From the NCBI GenBank assembly GCA_002395805.1, contig DGVB01000015.1:8974-72973 (forward strand): a stretch of 64,000 nucleotides of DNA, read 5' to 3'. The DNA comes from Bacteroidales bacterium UBA4295 (GTDB lineage Bacteria; Bacteroidota; Bacteroidia; Bacteroidales; Paludibacteraceae). A model generated the notes under the pieces. The model did not search any database, was not told the origin of the DNA, and saw only the letters and a list, made by a program, of their open reading frames with translations. The stretch's first letter is position 1, and each line of letters begins with the position of its first letter. This document shows, in pieces, positions 15,127 to 25,567 of this stretch. The translations under genes were made by a program, and so were the position numbers.

Positions 15127-16986
15127 TTATTGCTGCATATCGACGAGTTTGGTATAGAATCCGCCGAGGGCGTATAGTTGTTCATGTGTGCCTCGCTCGA
15201 CTATCTGTCCCTCATGTAGGACACAGATGAGGTCGGCATGGCGTATCGTGGAGAGGCGATGGGCGACGACGAGGGTCGTACGGTCCTTCATCAGATGCTC
15301 GAGCGCCTCCTGTACGAGCCGTTCGGACTCGGAGTCGAGCGCCGAGGTAGCTTCGTCGAGAATGAGCACGGGTGGATTCTTGAGGATCGCGCGCGCGATG
15401 CTGAGCCGCTGTCTCTGTCCTCCGGAGAGGCGGCTGCCTCGGTCGCCTATCACGGTCCGGTATCCCTGCTCCATGGCGGAGATGAACTGATGTGCATTGG
15501 CAATGCGTGCGGCTTTCTCCACCGCCTGCTCCCATGTCATGCCGTCCGGCGCAGGGAGGGAGGTATCGACACCGAAGGTGATGTTATTAAAGACCGTATC
15601 GTTGAAGAGGACGGGTTCCTGGCAGACGATACCCATCATTGATCGTAGGTCATGGGTAGCGAAGCGGCGTATATCCACCCCATCGATCATGACCGCGCCC
15701 GCCGCAGGGTCGTAGAAGCGCGGCAGGAGATCTGTGAGGGTCGTCTTGCCGCTGCCGGACTGGCCTACGAGCGCCACCGTCCGGCCTTTGGGGATCGTCA
15801 GGTTGATATCCCTCAGCACTTCTCTCTCCGGAACATAGGCAAAAGAGACATGCTCGAAAGCGATCTCCCGGTCGAACGCCACCGCCTGCGGCGCTGCGGG
15901 TTCGGGGATATTGGAGACCGTAGAGAGCACGGCGTCGATCCGCTCCAGCGAAGCCATTCCGCGTCGGATACCGTAGGCGGCTTTGGAGAGGTCTTTCGAG
16001 GGATTGATGATCGAATAGAAGATCACCAGATAATAGATAAACGTGGAGGCATCGATCGTAGCATGATCGCTGAGGATCAGCAGTCCTCCGAACCAGAGGA
16101 TCACTGCTATGAGCGCCGTTCCGAGGAACTCCGAGAGGGGGTGCGCCAGATAATAGCGGCGGTTGATGCGGTTGAAGGTAGCGCGTGTAGCGTTAATAAG
16201 CGCCGAAAAGCGTACGCGCAGTTTGCTCTGGGCGTTGAATCCTTTGATGACCCGCAAGCCGAGGAGGGTCTCGTCGATCGCAGAGAGGATCTCCGCGTTC
16301 TGCTCCTGTCCCTGCTTCGATGCACGTTTGAGACTCCGCCCAATGCGCCCGATGAGGAAGACCGAGACGGGCATGAGGAGCAGGACGAAGAGGGTGAGCT
16401 GCCAGGAGATGACGAAGAGGGTGATGAGGTACACAATGATCATGATCGGGTCCTTGAAGAGTATATCCAGCGCCGACATGATCGACGCCTCCACCTCGTT
16501 GACATCATTGGTCATGCGGGATATCACATCGCCCCTCCTTGCCTCCGTGAAATAGCCCATAGGGAGCGAGAGTATCTTGTCGTAGAGCTGCTGCCTCAGG
16601 TCGCGCAGAACGCCCGTGCGGATGGGCACCATGAAATAGTTCGCCAGCCATGCCGTGCTGCATTTGAGGCCGGTCATCAGCACGAGGAAGAGACCTAATA
16701 GCATCAGCACGTACCCCGCCCCGTGCAGGGCTATCTGTTCGTTGAGAAGGCAATAGAGATTCGTTCGCAGCGCCGCGATGGTCTGCTGCAGCCCTTGAAC
16801 CTGATCCAGGTTAACCCATTCAACCTCCATCTCCGTGAGGCCGAATAAGATCCGCAGGACGGGGATGATCGCTGCGAACGAAAAGAGCGAGAGCACCGTC
16901 GAGAGCAGGTTGAACAGGATATTCAAGCCCATCTGCCCTTTATAGGGGGGCACAAAGCGACGTAATATAGTGATGTATTGCCGCAT
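15127..16986 (-). CDS. ABC exporter, MsbA-like (fused permease-ATPase)
   Basis: This 619-residue half-transporter has six membrane helices in residues 1-340 and an ATPase domain with Walker A GQSGSGKTTL, Q-loop CQEP, signature LSGGQRQRL and Walker B VLILDEATSALD. It lies 2 bases after lpxK, a lipid A kinase gene, as MsbA often does, so flipping of lipid A across the inner membrane is the likely job. Sequence alone does not separate MsbA from multidrug exporters. It is part of a tight nine-gene envelope operon. Confidence 0.9.
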   Translation of the reverse strand: MRQYITILRRFVPPYKGQMGLNILFNLLSTVLSLFSFAAIIPVLRILFGLTEMEVEWVNLDQVQGLQQTIAALRTNLYCLLNEQIALHGAGYVLMLLGLFLVLMTGLKCSTAWLANYFMVPIRTGVLRDLRQQLYDKILSLPMGYFTEARRGDVISRMTNDVNEVEASIMSALDILFKDPIMIIVYLITLFVISWQLTLFVLLLMPVSVFLIGRIGRSLKRASKQGQEQNAEILSAIDETLLGLRVIKGFNAQSKLRVRFSALINATRATFNRINRRYYLAHPLSEFLGTALIAVILWFGGLLILSDHATIDASTFIYYLVIFYSIINPSKDLSKAAYGIRRGMASLERIDAVLSTVSNIPEPAAPQAVAFDREIAFEHVSFAYVPEREVLRDINLTIPKGRTVALVGQSGSGKTTLTDLLPRFYDPAAGAVMIDGVDIRRFATHDLRSMMGIVCQEPVLFNDTVFNNITFGVDTSLPAPDGMTWEQAVEKAARIANAHQFISAMEQGYRTVIGDRGSRLSGGQRQRLSIARAILKNPPVLILDEATSALDSESERLVQEALEHLMKDRTTLVVAHRLSTIRHADLICVLHEGQIVERGTHEQLYALGGFYTKLVDMQQ

Positions 16987-16988
16987 TT

Positions 16989-18008
16989 CTATTTCCGTTT
17001 TTTGACGTTTTCGCGTACGTAGGTCAGTATCTGTCTGTCGAAATTCTCTTTGTCCGAACAGAAGCGCAGGGTTATAGGGAGCGCGATGAGACGTTTGCCG
17101 ACCGCCGCCAGCCTGTCCGCGAGGGGGGTGGTACGCAGGCGCTGGATATCTTTCTCGGTCGTCAGCACGAAGTCAAAATGCTTCGCGGCAGCGAGGATAT
17201 CCTCTATATCCTGCGGGTTATACTGGTGATGATCGGGATAAGCCAGCAGTTCTGCCTGCGGATAGATTGTCCTCACGTAGTCGAGCATATACTGCGGCTG
17301 CGCGATGCCGCAGAGGACCAGCGGCGTGCCTGCCTGCTCCATCGGAGCGTACTTGATGCCGGCGAAATGGAGCTGCTGATAGGTAGGCAGATGGAGTCTG
17401 TTATCCACCACCCGCATGTCTATCGGGCGGATGTTGTCCGGACATTTGGTGACGACGACGGCATCCGCCTTCAGGGCGCGCGAAGGCAAATCGCGCAGGG
17501 AGCCCCAGGGGAGCATATGGTCGTCTATATAGAGATGGTCGTAGGGCGTGAGCAGCACCGTGAATCCGCATCGTATAGCCCGATGCTGCATCGCGTCGTC
17601 GAGCACGACCACATCCAGCGTCTCCAGCTGGCGTTTGAGTTGCTTCACCCCTCGCACCCTGCTCTCGCACACAGCTATCGGCACCTCCGGGAAAGCGCGG
17701 TGCAGCTGCATCGCCTCGTCCCCTATGCTCTCCACGGTAGAGGTATGGTCCGCCATGACGAAGCCGCGCGTGGCACGTTTGTAGCCCCGCGAGAGGATCG
17801 CCGGATGATAGCCGTGCTCCAGCAGCAGGCGGACGATATACGCCGTCATGGGCGTCTTGCCCGTCCCGCCTACCGCTATATTGCCCACACATATCGTAGC
17901 CACATCCACGGAGAAAGACGGCAGCAGATGCCGGTCAAAGAGCACATGGCGGAGGGCTACACCTGCGGCGTAGAGCCCGGCGAGCGGTATGTATAGCAGG
18001 TTTTTCAA
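16989..18008 (-). CDS. lpxK: Tetraacyldisaccharide 4'-kinase LpxK
   Basis: This 339-residue kinase adds the 4'-phosphate to the lipid A precursor at the inner membrane. The N-terminal LYIPLAGLYAAGVALRH is a membrane anchor, and VGNIAVGGTGKTPM (about residues 43-56) is the P-loop. SRGYKR, VVLDDAMQH and a C-terminal LTTEKDIQRL are further family marks. Length and motif order are normal. It is separated from sppA by a family C array and from the MsbA-like gene by 2 bases. Confidence 0.96.
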   Translation of the reverse strand: MKNLLYIPLAGLYAAGVALRHVLFDRHLLPSFSVDVATICVGNIAVGGTGKTPMTAYIVRLLLEHGYHPAILSRGYKRATRGFVMADHTSTVESIGDEAMQLHRAFPEVPIAVCESRVRGVKQLKRQLETLDVVVLDDAMQHRAIRCGFTVLLTPYDHLYIDDHMLPWGSLRDLPSRALKADAVVVTKCPDNIRPIDMRVVDNRLHLPTYQQLHFAGIKYAPMEQAGTPLVLCGIAQPQYMLDYVRTIYPQAELLAYPDHHQYNPQDIEDILAAAKHFDFVLTTEKDIQRLRTTPLADRLAAVGKRLIALPITLRFCSDKENFDRQILTYVRENVKKRK

Positions 18009-18038
18009 TTACGAATTACGAATTACAAATTACGAATA
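18009..18038. repeat. Family C phased word array between sppA and lpxK
   Basis: Words of the form AATTACG are repeated four times with small variations (ACGAATTACAAATTACG). A similar array occupies 19815-19848 between rnhB and sppA (GTTATTTGT words) and another lies at 23519-23545 (ATTCGTA words) before thrS. Confidence 0.8.
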
Positions 18039-19814
18039 TCAATAAATCTTCACCTCATCCATTCTCGCCATGATACGGGGCTGAGAGCAGAACTCGCGCA
18101 GCTTGAGGATGAGTTTCTCCTCGTCGGTCGTGTTGTCCAGCATCTTCATCAGTTCCTCATACGGATCCGCTTTCTCAGGATAATAGGTCAGGCTGTAGTT
18201 CGTCAGGCCAGCCAGTTCGACCGCTTTGGCGATGGCGTCGTCGATATTACCCATCTCATCGACAATCCCGATCTCCTTGCCTTTGGCGCCGAGCCATACG
18301 CGTCCTTCGCCAATGGATTTGATATAGTCCTGCTCCACATGGCGTCCCTCCGCGCAGCGGCGGGTGAACAGGTCATACCCGCGCTCCACCATGGTCTGCA
18401 GCAGCGCCTGCTCCTCGGCGTTCATTCCCTTAAAGACGATATTGTTCTCCAGGTCGGAGTGTTTGTTGGTCGAGATACCGTCGATATCCAGACCTATTTT
18501 GTTGCGCAGGGCGTTGACATTCGGGATGGTGCCGAAGATACCGATAGATCCGGTGAGGGTCGTCGGCTCGGCGTAGATATAATCCGCACCGCAGGAGATA
18601 TAGTATCCTCCCGAAGCGGCATAGTCACCCATCGAAACGACAACAGGGATGCTGTCGGCTTTGATATTCTGTACGGCGTGCCAGATCTGCTCGGAAGCGT
18701 TAGCCGAACCGCCCGGGCTGTTGACGCGGAGGACGAGAGCTTTGACATCATCGTCCTTGCGGATCTTCTTGAGAGTTTTCACCACGTCTTTTCCCACAAT
18801 TCCGTCTCCGGTCTCGTCGGTGATCTCGCCTTCGAGATAGAGCACCGCCACTTTGTCTTTCGCCTTCGACTCCGGCCGTTTTACGAGCGCCAGTTTGTCG
18901 GTTGTGATGGTGTTATAGTCCTTCGTGCCGGTATAGACGCGGAGTAGCGAATCCATATCCTGGCAGTAAACGACGGTGTCCACCAGGCCTGCCGCCACCT
19001 GCTCCTGCGCAGGCTCCAGCCCCATATAGCGGTCCGCCAGAGCGTCCAACTGCGCTGCGCTCAGTCCGCGCGAAGCGCCTACGGCGGTCTTGTATTCATC
19101 CCATATGCCGCCGACATATTCCTCGGTCTGCTTGCGGTCGGCGTCGGACATCGAGGTGCGGAAATACGGCTCTACCGCTGATTTGAAGGTACCGACCTTG
19201 ATGATCTGCATCTCCACTCCGATCTTCTCCAGCACGCGGGTGAGATACATCTTCTGCGCCGCGAGACCGTTCCAGTTCACTTCGCCGGTCGGGTCCAGAC
19301 AGATGCGGTCGGCCACCGAAGCGATATAATAATTGGTCTGGCCGTACGAAGCCGCCGAAGCGATGACCCATTTGCCGGACGCCTTGAAATCGAGCAGGGC
19401 GTCTCGGATCGTCTTCGCGTTCGCCGGAGCAGTAGCCAGTTCACCGCCGTCCAGCCAGATACCGAGGATCTTGTCGTCGTTCTTCGCCAGACGGATATTG
19501 CTCAAGATCTCATCCAGACCTACCGTCTGCTCCTGCGCATAGTTGCCGTAAGGCACAGAACCCATCAGGCCGGCGAAAGGATTCGGCTCCTGCGCCTGCT
19601 CGACCAAAGTACCCTTCATCTGCAGACGATAAACGGTCTTGTCCTGCAGCGTGACGGTGGAGGAAGAGAACATATCTCCCATGATCCAGCCGAGAATGGC
19701 GCTACAGAGGAAATACACTGCGAAGAAAATCAGGCAGCCGCCCAGGCAGCCTACTCTGCGGCGAGGACGAGCCTGACCGTCCTGCACCGAGTTGTTGCGA
19801 GAAATGAATAGCAT
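18039..19814 (-). CDS. sppA: Signal peptide peptidase SppA, 67-kDa type
   Basis: 591 residues. One N-terminal membrane helix (GCLIFFAVYFLCSAILGWIM) is followed by two tandem S49 peptidase domains. The N-terminal half carries the likely general-base lysine region (GKWVIASAASYGQTNYYIAS) and the C-terminal half the nucleophile serine in GDYAASGGYYISC. It degrades cleaved signal peptides in the inner membrane. The length agrees with the full-length E. coli type rather than the short form. It lies between rnhB and lpxK in the envelope operon. Confidence 0.95.
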   Translation of the reverse strand: MLFISRNNSVQDGQARPRRRVGCLGGCLIFFAVYFLCSAILGWIMGDMFSSSTVTLQDKTVYRLQMKGTLVEQAQEPNPFAGLMGSVPYGNYAQEQTVGLDEILSNIRLAKNDDKILGIWLDGGELATAPANAKTIRDALLDFKASGKWVIASAASYGQTNYYIASVADRICLDPTGEVNWNGLAAQKMYLTRVLEKIGVEMQIIKVGTFKSAVEPYFRTSMSDADRKQTEEYVGGIWDEYKTAVGASRGLSAAQLDALADRYMGLEPAQEQVAAGLVDTVVYCQDMDSLLRVYTGTKDYNTITTDKLALVKRPESKAKDKVAVLYLEGEITDETGDGIVGKDVVKTLKKIRKDDDVKALVLRVNSPGGSANASEQIWHAVQNIKADSIPVVVSMGDYAASGGYYISCGADYIYAEPTTLTGSIGIFGTIPNVNALRNKIGLDIDGISTNKHSDLENNIVFKGMNAEEQALLQTMVERGYDLFTRRCAEGRHVEQDYIKSIGEGRVWLGAKGKEIGIVDEMGNIDDAIAKAVELAGLTNYSLTYYPEKADPYEELMKMLDNTTDEEKLILKLREFCSQPRIMARMDEVKIY

Positions 19815-19848
19815 AGTTATTTGTAGTTTGTTATTTGTGATTTGTTGT

Positions 19849-20460
19849 TTATATTTTCAGGTTGAATGTCATTCGGTGGTACGGTGTGGGCCCGTATTTC
19901 CTCAGCGCGGCATAGTGCTCCGCCGTCGGATAGCCTTTGTTGCGATCCCATCCGTATTGGGGGTATTCCCCGTGCAGCCGCAGCATGTATTCGTCCCTGT
20001 ATGTCTTCGCCAGCACACTCGCTGCAGCGATCGACATGTATGTCGCGTCGCCGTGCACCACCGTGTGTGCCGGTATCTCCAGCAGCTCCCCTTCGGGCAC
20101 GTACGGTTTCCATTTATTGCCGTCAACGAGGATATGTTGCGGCCGTACGGAAAGCCGGTCGAGTGCGCGCTGCATGCCGATGATGGAGCATTGCAGGATA
20201 TTGCGTTCGTCAATCTCCTTCGCCGTCACTTCCACGACAGCCCAACTCACCGCCTCCCGTTCGATCACCGGCCTCAGCGCTTCGCGCTGTTTCTCCGTCA
20301 ACTGCTTTGAGTCGTTGAGCCATGCGAACTCGGGTATCTCCGCTACCCGCGAGGGGTCCAAGATCACCGCCGCACAGAACACACTTCCTGCCAGCGGACC
20401 GCGTCCCGCCTCGTCGCATCCGGCTTCTATCAGCCCCGATATCATCTGTAAATTTAACAT
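19849..20460 (-). CDS. rnhB: Ribonuclease HII
   Basis: This 203-residue enzyme nicks RNA in RNA-DNA hybrids and at single ribonucleotides in DNA. The active-site motif CDEAGRGPLAG (Asp, Glu) is at residues 14-24, and the third and fourth acidic residues are in HILVDGNK and DATYMSIAAASVLAKTYRD. Length is normal. It starts 1 base after the tamL stop and is followed by a phased word array before sppA. Confidence 0.97.
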   Translation of the reverse strand: MLNLQMISGLIEAGCDEAGRGPLAGSVFCAAVILDPSRVAEIPEFAWLNDSKQLTEKQREALRPVIEREAVSWAVVEVTAKEIDERNILQCSIIGMQRALDRLSVRPQHILVDGNKWKPYVPEGELLEIPAHTVVHGDATYMSIAAASVLAKTYRDEYMLRLHGEYPQYGWDRNKGYPTAEHYAALRKYGPTPYHRMTFNLKI

Positions 20461-20461
20461 T

Positions 20462-22711
20462 TTAAAACGGATAGCCTATGGCGAAATGGAAGGTCATATC
20501 GTCTTTCCACCCTAACCCATTCGGCGCGGTACGCCACTGTTTGCCTTCCGCGATACGGCTCGGGTCGTGCAGTTTGACGCCGAAATCGACACGGAAGATG
20601 AATATCGAGAGGTCGAAACGGATACCTACCCCGTAGCTCCACGCGATCTGTTTGTAGAACTCATTGAAGAGGAACACCCCTCCGGGCTGCGATTCGTAGT
20701 CCCGGATCGTCCATATGTTGCCGGCATCGAGGAAGGCCGCCAGCTCCAGAAAACTGAGCACCTTAAACCGGTACTCTATATTCATGTCCAGTTTGATATC
20801 GCCTACCTGCAGGTCATAGACCATCGTGTTGCCGTTCCCGCGGAAGGTACCGGGACCCAAGGTTCGTGCCTGCCATCCGCGCACGCTGTTCGACCCGCCA
20901 CCGAAATAGCGTTTCTCAAACGGCAGCACAGAGGCGTTCAGGTACGGTACTGCTACGCCCAGACCGATATGGCCTACCAGATGGTGCTCCGGCGTGATGA
21001 TACCATGGTAAGTGAAATTGATATCCCCTTTCGCATACTGGGCAAACGGGATCCGCCACAGCATATGCTGGCCGGACTCGTTCTGCGGCAGCGAAGCCGC
21101 TTTCGCCAGACCGTACAGCACATTGCCTGCCGTCTCGGCGCGCAAGGCTAACTGCAGATAAGAGCGGTTCGGAAAACGCGGATTGAGTGTGCTGAAGGTG
21201 CCGGTATAACTCCAGTCCAGGATGAAATGATCCTCGTAACTGGCCTTTAACACCGATGCTTTCTTGATAAACTGCTCGCGGAATTTATCCGACATCCACG
21301 GCACATAGATATAGTTGATGTCTATGAGGTTGAACTGGTGGGTCCATCGGCTGCCGGGCGTGCGGGGGATGATATAGCCCAGACCCGCATTGGCGATCGT
21401 ACGCGTATATTCCTCCGGCCGCTGCTGGTAGTTATAGGCGATATTCACTTTCACATTCGACGGGAATAGCAATCCCGCCTCCCCTTTGGCCTCAATCGCC
21501 CTTCCTCCGTTAGCGCGCCATTCGTACGAAGCGCGTGCACCGAGGGTAAGCACTTCCGCACCTTTGAAGATGTTCTTGTTCGTATAATTGACCCCGGCAG
21601 CTACGCCCCAGTCCCCCGCTGAATAGGTGCCTTCCACCTCCACAGCGAACGAGTTAAGCCTTCCTCTCGAGATGGTGATATAGCAGTCCAGCAGCGTGTC
21701 GCCTACCGGCGTGAAAGCGATATCGACGTATTTCACGGGCGCCAGCGCATTCATGCGCGCGTAGGTCCGCTCCACGCGCCACTCGGCATAGCGTACCCCC
21801 GGGACCAGACGGCTCGCCTGACGCAGCGCATCTTTTCTTAAAAACCGCCTGCCTGTCCAGCTGTATTCATTCCCGTACCGGTCGCTGTCGCGCTTCAGCA
21901 CGATCGAATCCGGCAGATGACTCGGGTCGTAGTCGATCTGGTAGTACATCTTCCGCACCGAATACCGGGTTCGCAGTTTCTTCAGCGAAGCCGAGTCCAA
22001 CTGCGCCACATACGGCGCGAAATGGATCTTCACGTCCACTTCGTGCGAGTTAAGCGAGCTGTCGGCGGTAAACTCTAACATCGATTTCTCGAAATAGAAA
22101 TACCCCCTGTTGCGCAGCGTCGTCGAGATACGTTCGCGCTCTTCGTCCAGCGTCGCGGTGGAGAACTGTTCTCCTTCCTTGACTTTGCATCGCTCGTCCT
22201 CCGCGATCACCCGTACCGATTCTTCGGGGATATCTACCGTGTAATGGCGGATCATATAGGGCTGGTGGGCGGTGACGAGGTAAGTGAGGTCGATCTTGCG
22301 GTCTTTGATGATTTTCTGCGTATCCACTTCGGCGTGAAAATAACCCATATTGTTCATCTGCTGCCGCAACTGCTGCATGCTGATAGCGGTCAGCTCTTCG
22401 TCGTATATCACCGGCGCTTCGCCCATCTTGTGGGCATTGCGCGCCAGGCGTTTGTTGGTCTTGCTGGTCGTGTCCGTCGGGGCGGTGTTATAGACATGCA
22501 GCTGCAGTTTCCAGAAGCCGAAGATCTCCGTGTTCTGTTTCTGCCTGAGGTAGCTGCGCAGGTCGGAGGCGGAGACGGATTTATCGTCCACGCATCTGAC
22601 TTTGGCTTTATTCAGCAGGTACTGCCCCTCCGGCACGAATTTCGTCGTGTTGCAGGAAGCGAGTGCCAGTACCAGCGCCAGCATCGGTAATATGTACCGC
22701 CAGATTTTCAA
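20462..22711 (-). CDS. TamL-like BamA-family outer-membrane lipoprotein
   Basis: 749 residues. A lipoprotein signal peptide ends in the lipobox LASC (Cys20). POTRA-like repeats occupy roughly residues 30-340, and a 16-strand Omp85 barrel follows, with the loop-6 motif as SNSVRGWQ near residue 610 and the final strand ending HFAIGYPF. Lipidated TamA relatives (TamL) replace TamA in Bacteroidota and act with TamB in outer-membrane assembly; no tamB is in the window. It overlaps the start of the upstream methylase gene's stop by 4 bases, which shows tight operon packing. Confidence 0.9.
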   Translation of the reverse strand: MKIWRYILPMLALVLALASCNTTKFVPEGQYLLNKAKVRCVDDKSVSASDLRSYLRQKQNTEIFGFWKLQLHVYNTAPTDTTSKTNKRLARNAHKMGEAPVIYDEELTAISMQQLRQQMNNMGYFHAEVDTQKIIKDRKIDLTYLVTAHQPYMIRHYTVDIPEESVRVIAEDERCKVKEGEQFSTATLDEERERISTTLRNRGYFYFEKSMLEFTADSSLNSHEVDVKIHFAPYVAQLDSASLKKLRTRYSVRKMYYQIDYDPSHLPDSIVLKRDSDRYGNEYSWTGRRFLRKDALRQASRLVPGVRYAEWRVERTYARMNALAPVKYVDIAFTPVGDTLLDCYITISRGRLNSFAVEVEGTYSAGDWGVAAGVNYTNKNIFKGAEVLTLGARASYEWRANGGRAIEAKGEAGLLFPSNVKVNIAYNYQQRPEEYTRTIANAGLGYIIPRTPGSRWTHQFNLIDINYIYVPWMSDKFREQFIKKASVLKASYEDHFILDWSYTGTFSTLNPRFPNRSYLQLALRAETAGNVLYGLAKAASLPQNESGQHMLWRIPFAQYAKGDINFTYHGIITPEHHLVGHIGLGVAVPYLNASVLPFEKRYFGGGSNSVRGWQARTLGPGTFRGNGNTMVYDLQVGDIKLDMNIEYRFKVLSFLELAAFLDAGNIWTIRDYESQPGGVFLFNEFYKQIAWSYGVGIRFDLSIFIFRVDFGVKLHDPSRIAEGKQWRTAPNGLGWKDDMTFHFAIGYPF

Positions 22712-23520
22712 CTCTCCATTCTTCTGAATTCTGCCAAAACGATTGCGGTTGCGATCGCTACATTGAGGCTCTCGGATGTCTCTGCGCCCTTGGGATATGA
22801 AGGTATCCGGATCGAATGTGTGATGAGTTTCCTTACCTCCTCCGAGATGCCATTCCCTTCATTGCCCATGACTATTATAGACCGCTCCGCTGTAGGACCG
22901 CTCTGCTGAAGGACCGCTCCGCTGTAAGACCGTCCTTCGGACTGTAGGACTTCGTACATATCTTTGCCGTCCAGCAGCGTGCCGTAAATCCTGACTCCTG
23001 ACAAAGCAACACCCCCTTTAGGGGGTCTGGGGGCCGACCTGATTCCGGTTAGCCACTCAGGCAGGTCGGTGTAGTGTATGCGGACACGGACAAGGGCTCC
23101 CATGGTGGCTTGCACCACTTTGGGGTTGTAGCAATCCGCCGTATCGGGCGAGCAGACGATATCGTGCACTCCGAACCAGGCGCATGTGCGGATGATCGTA
23201 CCTAAGTTGCCCGGGTTCTGCACGCCGTCCAGAGCGAGAATAACCTCTCCCCCCGCCCTCTCCTCAAGAGAGGGAGCCAAAGGAAGGATGGGTTTGCGGA
23301 AGACCGCAATGGTGCCTTGAGGCGTTTGGAGACCGCTCATCTGCTCGATCTCTGTACGCGTAGCATTGTCCCCCTCTCGAAAGAGGGAGACCAACTCGAA
23401 GCCCTTCTGCAACTCTTCCACGCATTTATCGCCCTCGGCTACAAAGAGACCGAGTTCGTCGCGGAATTTCTTCTGCTGCAGCGAGCGAACCTGCTTTATC
23501 TGCGCTTTGCTTACGCTCAA
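22708..23520 (-). CDS. SpoU/TrmH family RNA 2'-O-methyltransferase
   Basis: 270 residues. An N-terminal substrate-binding segment (FVAEGDKCVEEL) is followed by a SPOUT knot domain with LDGVQNPGNLGTIIRTCAWFG, IIVMGNEGNGISEEV and SLNVAIATAIVLAEFRR, the three SpoU motifs. It methylates ribose in rRNA or tRNA; the target is unknown. Repeats are unusually dense: a family A array at 22880-22954 inserts QSGPTAERS just before motif 2, family B palindromes lie at 23008-23038 and 23243-23278, and a CTGACTC array is at 22988-23002. All three motifs are intact, so the enzyme is probably functional. It overlaps tamL by 4 bases. Confidence 0.9.
   Translation of the reverse strand: MSVSKAQIKQVRSLQQKKFRDELGLFVAEGDKCVEELQKGFELVSLFREGDNATRTEIEQMSGLQTPQGTIAVFRKPILPLAPSLEERAGGEVILALDGVQNPGNLGTIIRTCAWFGVHDIVCSPDTADCYNPKVVQATMGALVRVRIHYTDLPEWLTGIRSAPRPPKGGVALSGVRIYGTLLDGKDMYEVLQSEGRSYSGAVLQQSGPTAERSIIVMGNEGNGISEEVRKLITHSIRIPSYPKGAETSESLNVAIATAIVLAEFRRMES
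22880..22954. repeat. Family A array 4 inside the SpoU methyltransferase
   Basis: Four units with cores GC-TCC-GC, GC-TCT-GC, GC-TCC-GC and GTCC-TTC-GGAC, then a partial unit. The first three are spaced 16 bases apart. The array is in frame and adds about 20 residues directly before the MGNEGNG motif. Confidence 0.88.
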
Positions 23521-23542
23521 TTCGTAATTCGTAATTTGTAAT

Positions 23543-25486
23543 TTAATAAGCGCTCATCTGCGCTTTCACCGTCTCGTTGATGAAGTCCGCGAACTCCTGG
23601 ATCGTCATCGAGCCCTTCTCTTCAGCGCCCTGCTGGCGAACGGAGACAAGTCCCTGCTCCGCTTCTTTCTCGCCGACGATGAGCATATACGGGATACGTT
23701 TGAGTTCGTTATCGCGGATCTTACGGCCGAGTTTCTCGTTTCGGTCATCTACGATGACGCGTACATCCTGCTGCTCGAGGATCTCTTTCACCTTCCAGGC
23801 GTATTCGTTCGATTTCTCGGAGATCGGCAGCACAACCGCCTGATCCGGCGTGAGCCACAGCGGGAACTTACCGGCAGTATGCTCGATCAGCACAGCTACG
23901 AAGCGCTCCATGGAGCCGAACGGCGCACGGTGGATCATTACCGGACGGTGTTTCTGGTTGTCCTCGCCGGTATATTCGAGTTCAAAACGCTCCGGCAGGT
24001 TGTAGTCCACTTGGATCGTACCGAGTTGCCAGCGGCGGCCGAGTGCATCCTTGACCATGAAGTCCAGTTTCGGTCCGTAGAATGCAGCCTCTCCTGTCTC
24101 CTCGCGAGCAGGCAGGTTCATCTCCTTGCAAGCCTCGCGGATAGCGTTCTCTGCGTGCTCCCAGATCTCGTCCGAACCTACGTATTTCTCGCGGTTGTTG
24201 GGGTCACGAAGAGAGATCTGCGCTTCATAGTTCTCGAAGTTCAGCGCTTTGAAGATGATATTGATGATCTCCATCACGCGGATGAACTCTTGTTTCACCT
24301 GATCCGGACGGCAGAAGATATGTGCGTCGTCCTGCGTGAACGAACGTACACGGGTCAGTCCGTGCAGCTCACCGGATTGCTCATAGCGATAGACGGTACC
24401 GAACTCCGCGCAGCGGAAAGGCAGATCCTTGTAGCTCTTCGGGCTGTTCTTGTATATCGCGCAGTGGTGCGGGCAGTTCATCGGTTTGAGCATATACACC
24501 TCGCCCTCCTCCGGCGTGGTGATCGGCTGGAAGGAGTCTTTGCCGTAGTGATCCCAGTGGCCCGAAGTCATATACAGCTGCTTGGAACCGATATGCGGAG
24601 TGATGACCTGCTGGTAACCGTAGCGCTTCTGGATTTTCTTGAGGAAATCCTCCAGACGCAGACGCAGGGCCGTTCCTTTCGGCAGCCAAATCGGCAGACC
24701 TTTTCCTACCATATCGGAGAACATGAAGAGTTCGAGTTCTTTGCCGATCTTACGGTGGTCACGTTTCTTGGCTTCCTCTAAGAGCGCAAGGTACTCATCC
24801 AGCATCGCTTTCTTCGGGAACGAGATACCGTAAATACGGGTCATCATCGGACGTTTCTCATCGCCACGCCAGTAAGCCGCGGAGCAGGAGAGCACTTTGA
24901 CTGCCTTGATCGGTTCCGTACTCAGCAAGTGCGGACCCTTGCAGAGGTCGGTGAACGCACCCTGCGTATAGGTGGAGATATGGCCGTCTTCGAGTTCGGA
25001 GATCAACTCGCATTTGTAGGTCTGACCTTTGTCGCCGAACGCCTTCAGCGCATCGGCTTTGGAGACCATGCGTTTCTCCAGATGCTCTTTCTTCGCGCGG
25101 AGCTCCATCATCTTGTTCTCGATGGCTGCGAAGCAGGTGTCGTTGATGACCACGCCCTCCGGCGGCATCACGTCATAGTAGAACCCGTTCTCAATAGCGG
25201 GACCTATACCGAACTGAATGCCCGGATAGAGTTCCTGCAGGGCTTCCGCCATCAGGTGGCTTGACGTGTGCCAGAAAGCGTGTTTAGCTTCCTCGTCCTC
25301 CCATTTGTGCAGTTTGATTGCTGCATCTTCCTCAATCGGGAAATTCAACTCTACAATTTTCTCATTCACACTGGCGCAGAGGATGTCCTGCGCGAGGCGG
25401 GAGCTGATGCTCTCCGCAATCTGCAGCGGCGTCACGCCGCTTTCGTACTCACGGACGCTACCGTCCGGAAAAGTAATTTTAATCAT
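23543..25486 (-). CDS. thrS: Threonyl-tRNA synthetase
   Basis: 647 residues with the full class II layout: N-terminal TGS domain ([15 protein letters not shown]), editing domain with [11 protein letters not shown] and CKGPHL, catalytic core with zinc ligands in MNCPHHC and the motifs [10 protein letters not shown] and MIHRAPFGS, and the C-terminal anticodon-binding domain (VVLPISEK). It charges tRNA-Thr. No infC-rpmI-rplT genes follow, which is the common Bacteroidales neighbourhood; instead the SpoU gene is 22 bases downstream. Confidence 0.98.
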   Translation of the reverse strand: MIKITFPDGSVREYESGVTPLQIAESISSRLAQDILCASVNEKIVELNFPIEEDAAIKLHKWEDEEAKHAFWHTSSHLMAEALQELYPGIQFGIGPAIENGFYYDVMPPEGVVINDTCFAAIENKMMELRAKKEHLEKRMVSKADALKAFGDKGQTYKCELISELEDGHISTYTQGAFTDLCKGPHLLSTEPIKAVKVLSCSAAYWRGDEKRPMMTRIYGISFPKKAMLDEYLALLEEAKKRDHRKIGKELELFMFSDMVGKGLPIWLPKGTALRLRLEDFLKKIQKRYGYQQVITPHIGSKQLYMTSGHWDHYGKDSFQPITTPEEGEVYMLKPMNCPHHCAIYKNSPKSYKDLPFRCAEFGTVYRYEQSGELHGLTRVRSFTQDDAHIFCRPDQVKQEFIRVMEIINIIFKALNFENYEAQISLRDPNNREKYVGSDEIWEHAENAIREACKEMNLPAREETGEAAFYGPKLDFMVKDALGRRWQLGTIQVDYNLPERFELEYTGEDNQKHRPVMIHRAPFGSMERFVAVLIEHTAGKFPLWLTPDQAVVLPISEKSNEYAWKVKEILEQQDVRVIVDDRNEKLGRKIRDNELKRIPYMLIVGEKEAEQGLVSVRQQGAEEKGSMTIQEFADFINETVKAQMSAY

Positions 25487-25567
25487 ATTTGGATAAACCT
25501 ACAAATGTTTATGCCTGCTTGACTCACAACTGCCAAGCCCGGCGTTAATATGTTGATGTTGTGATAT

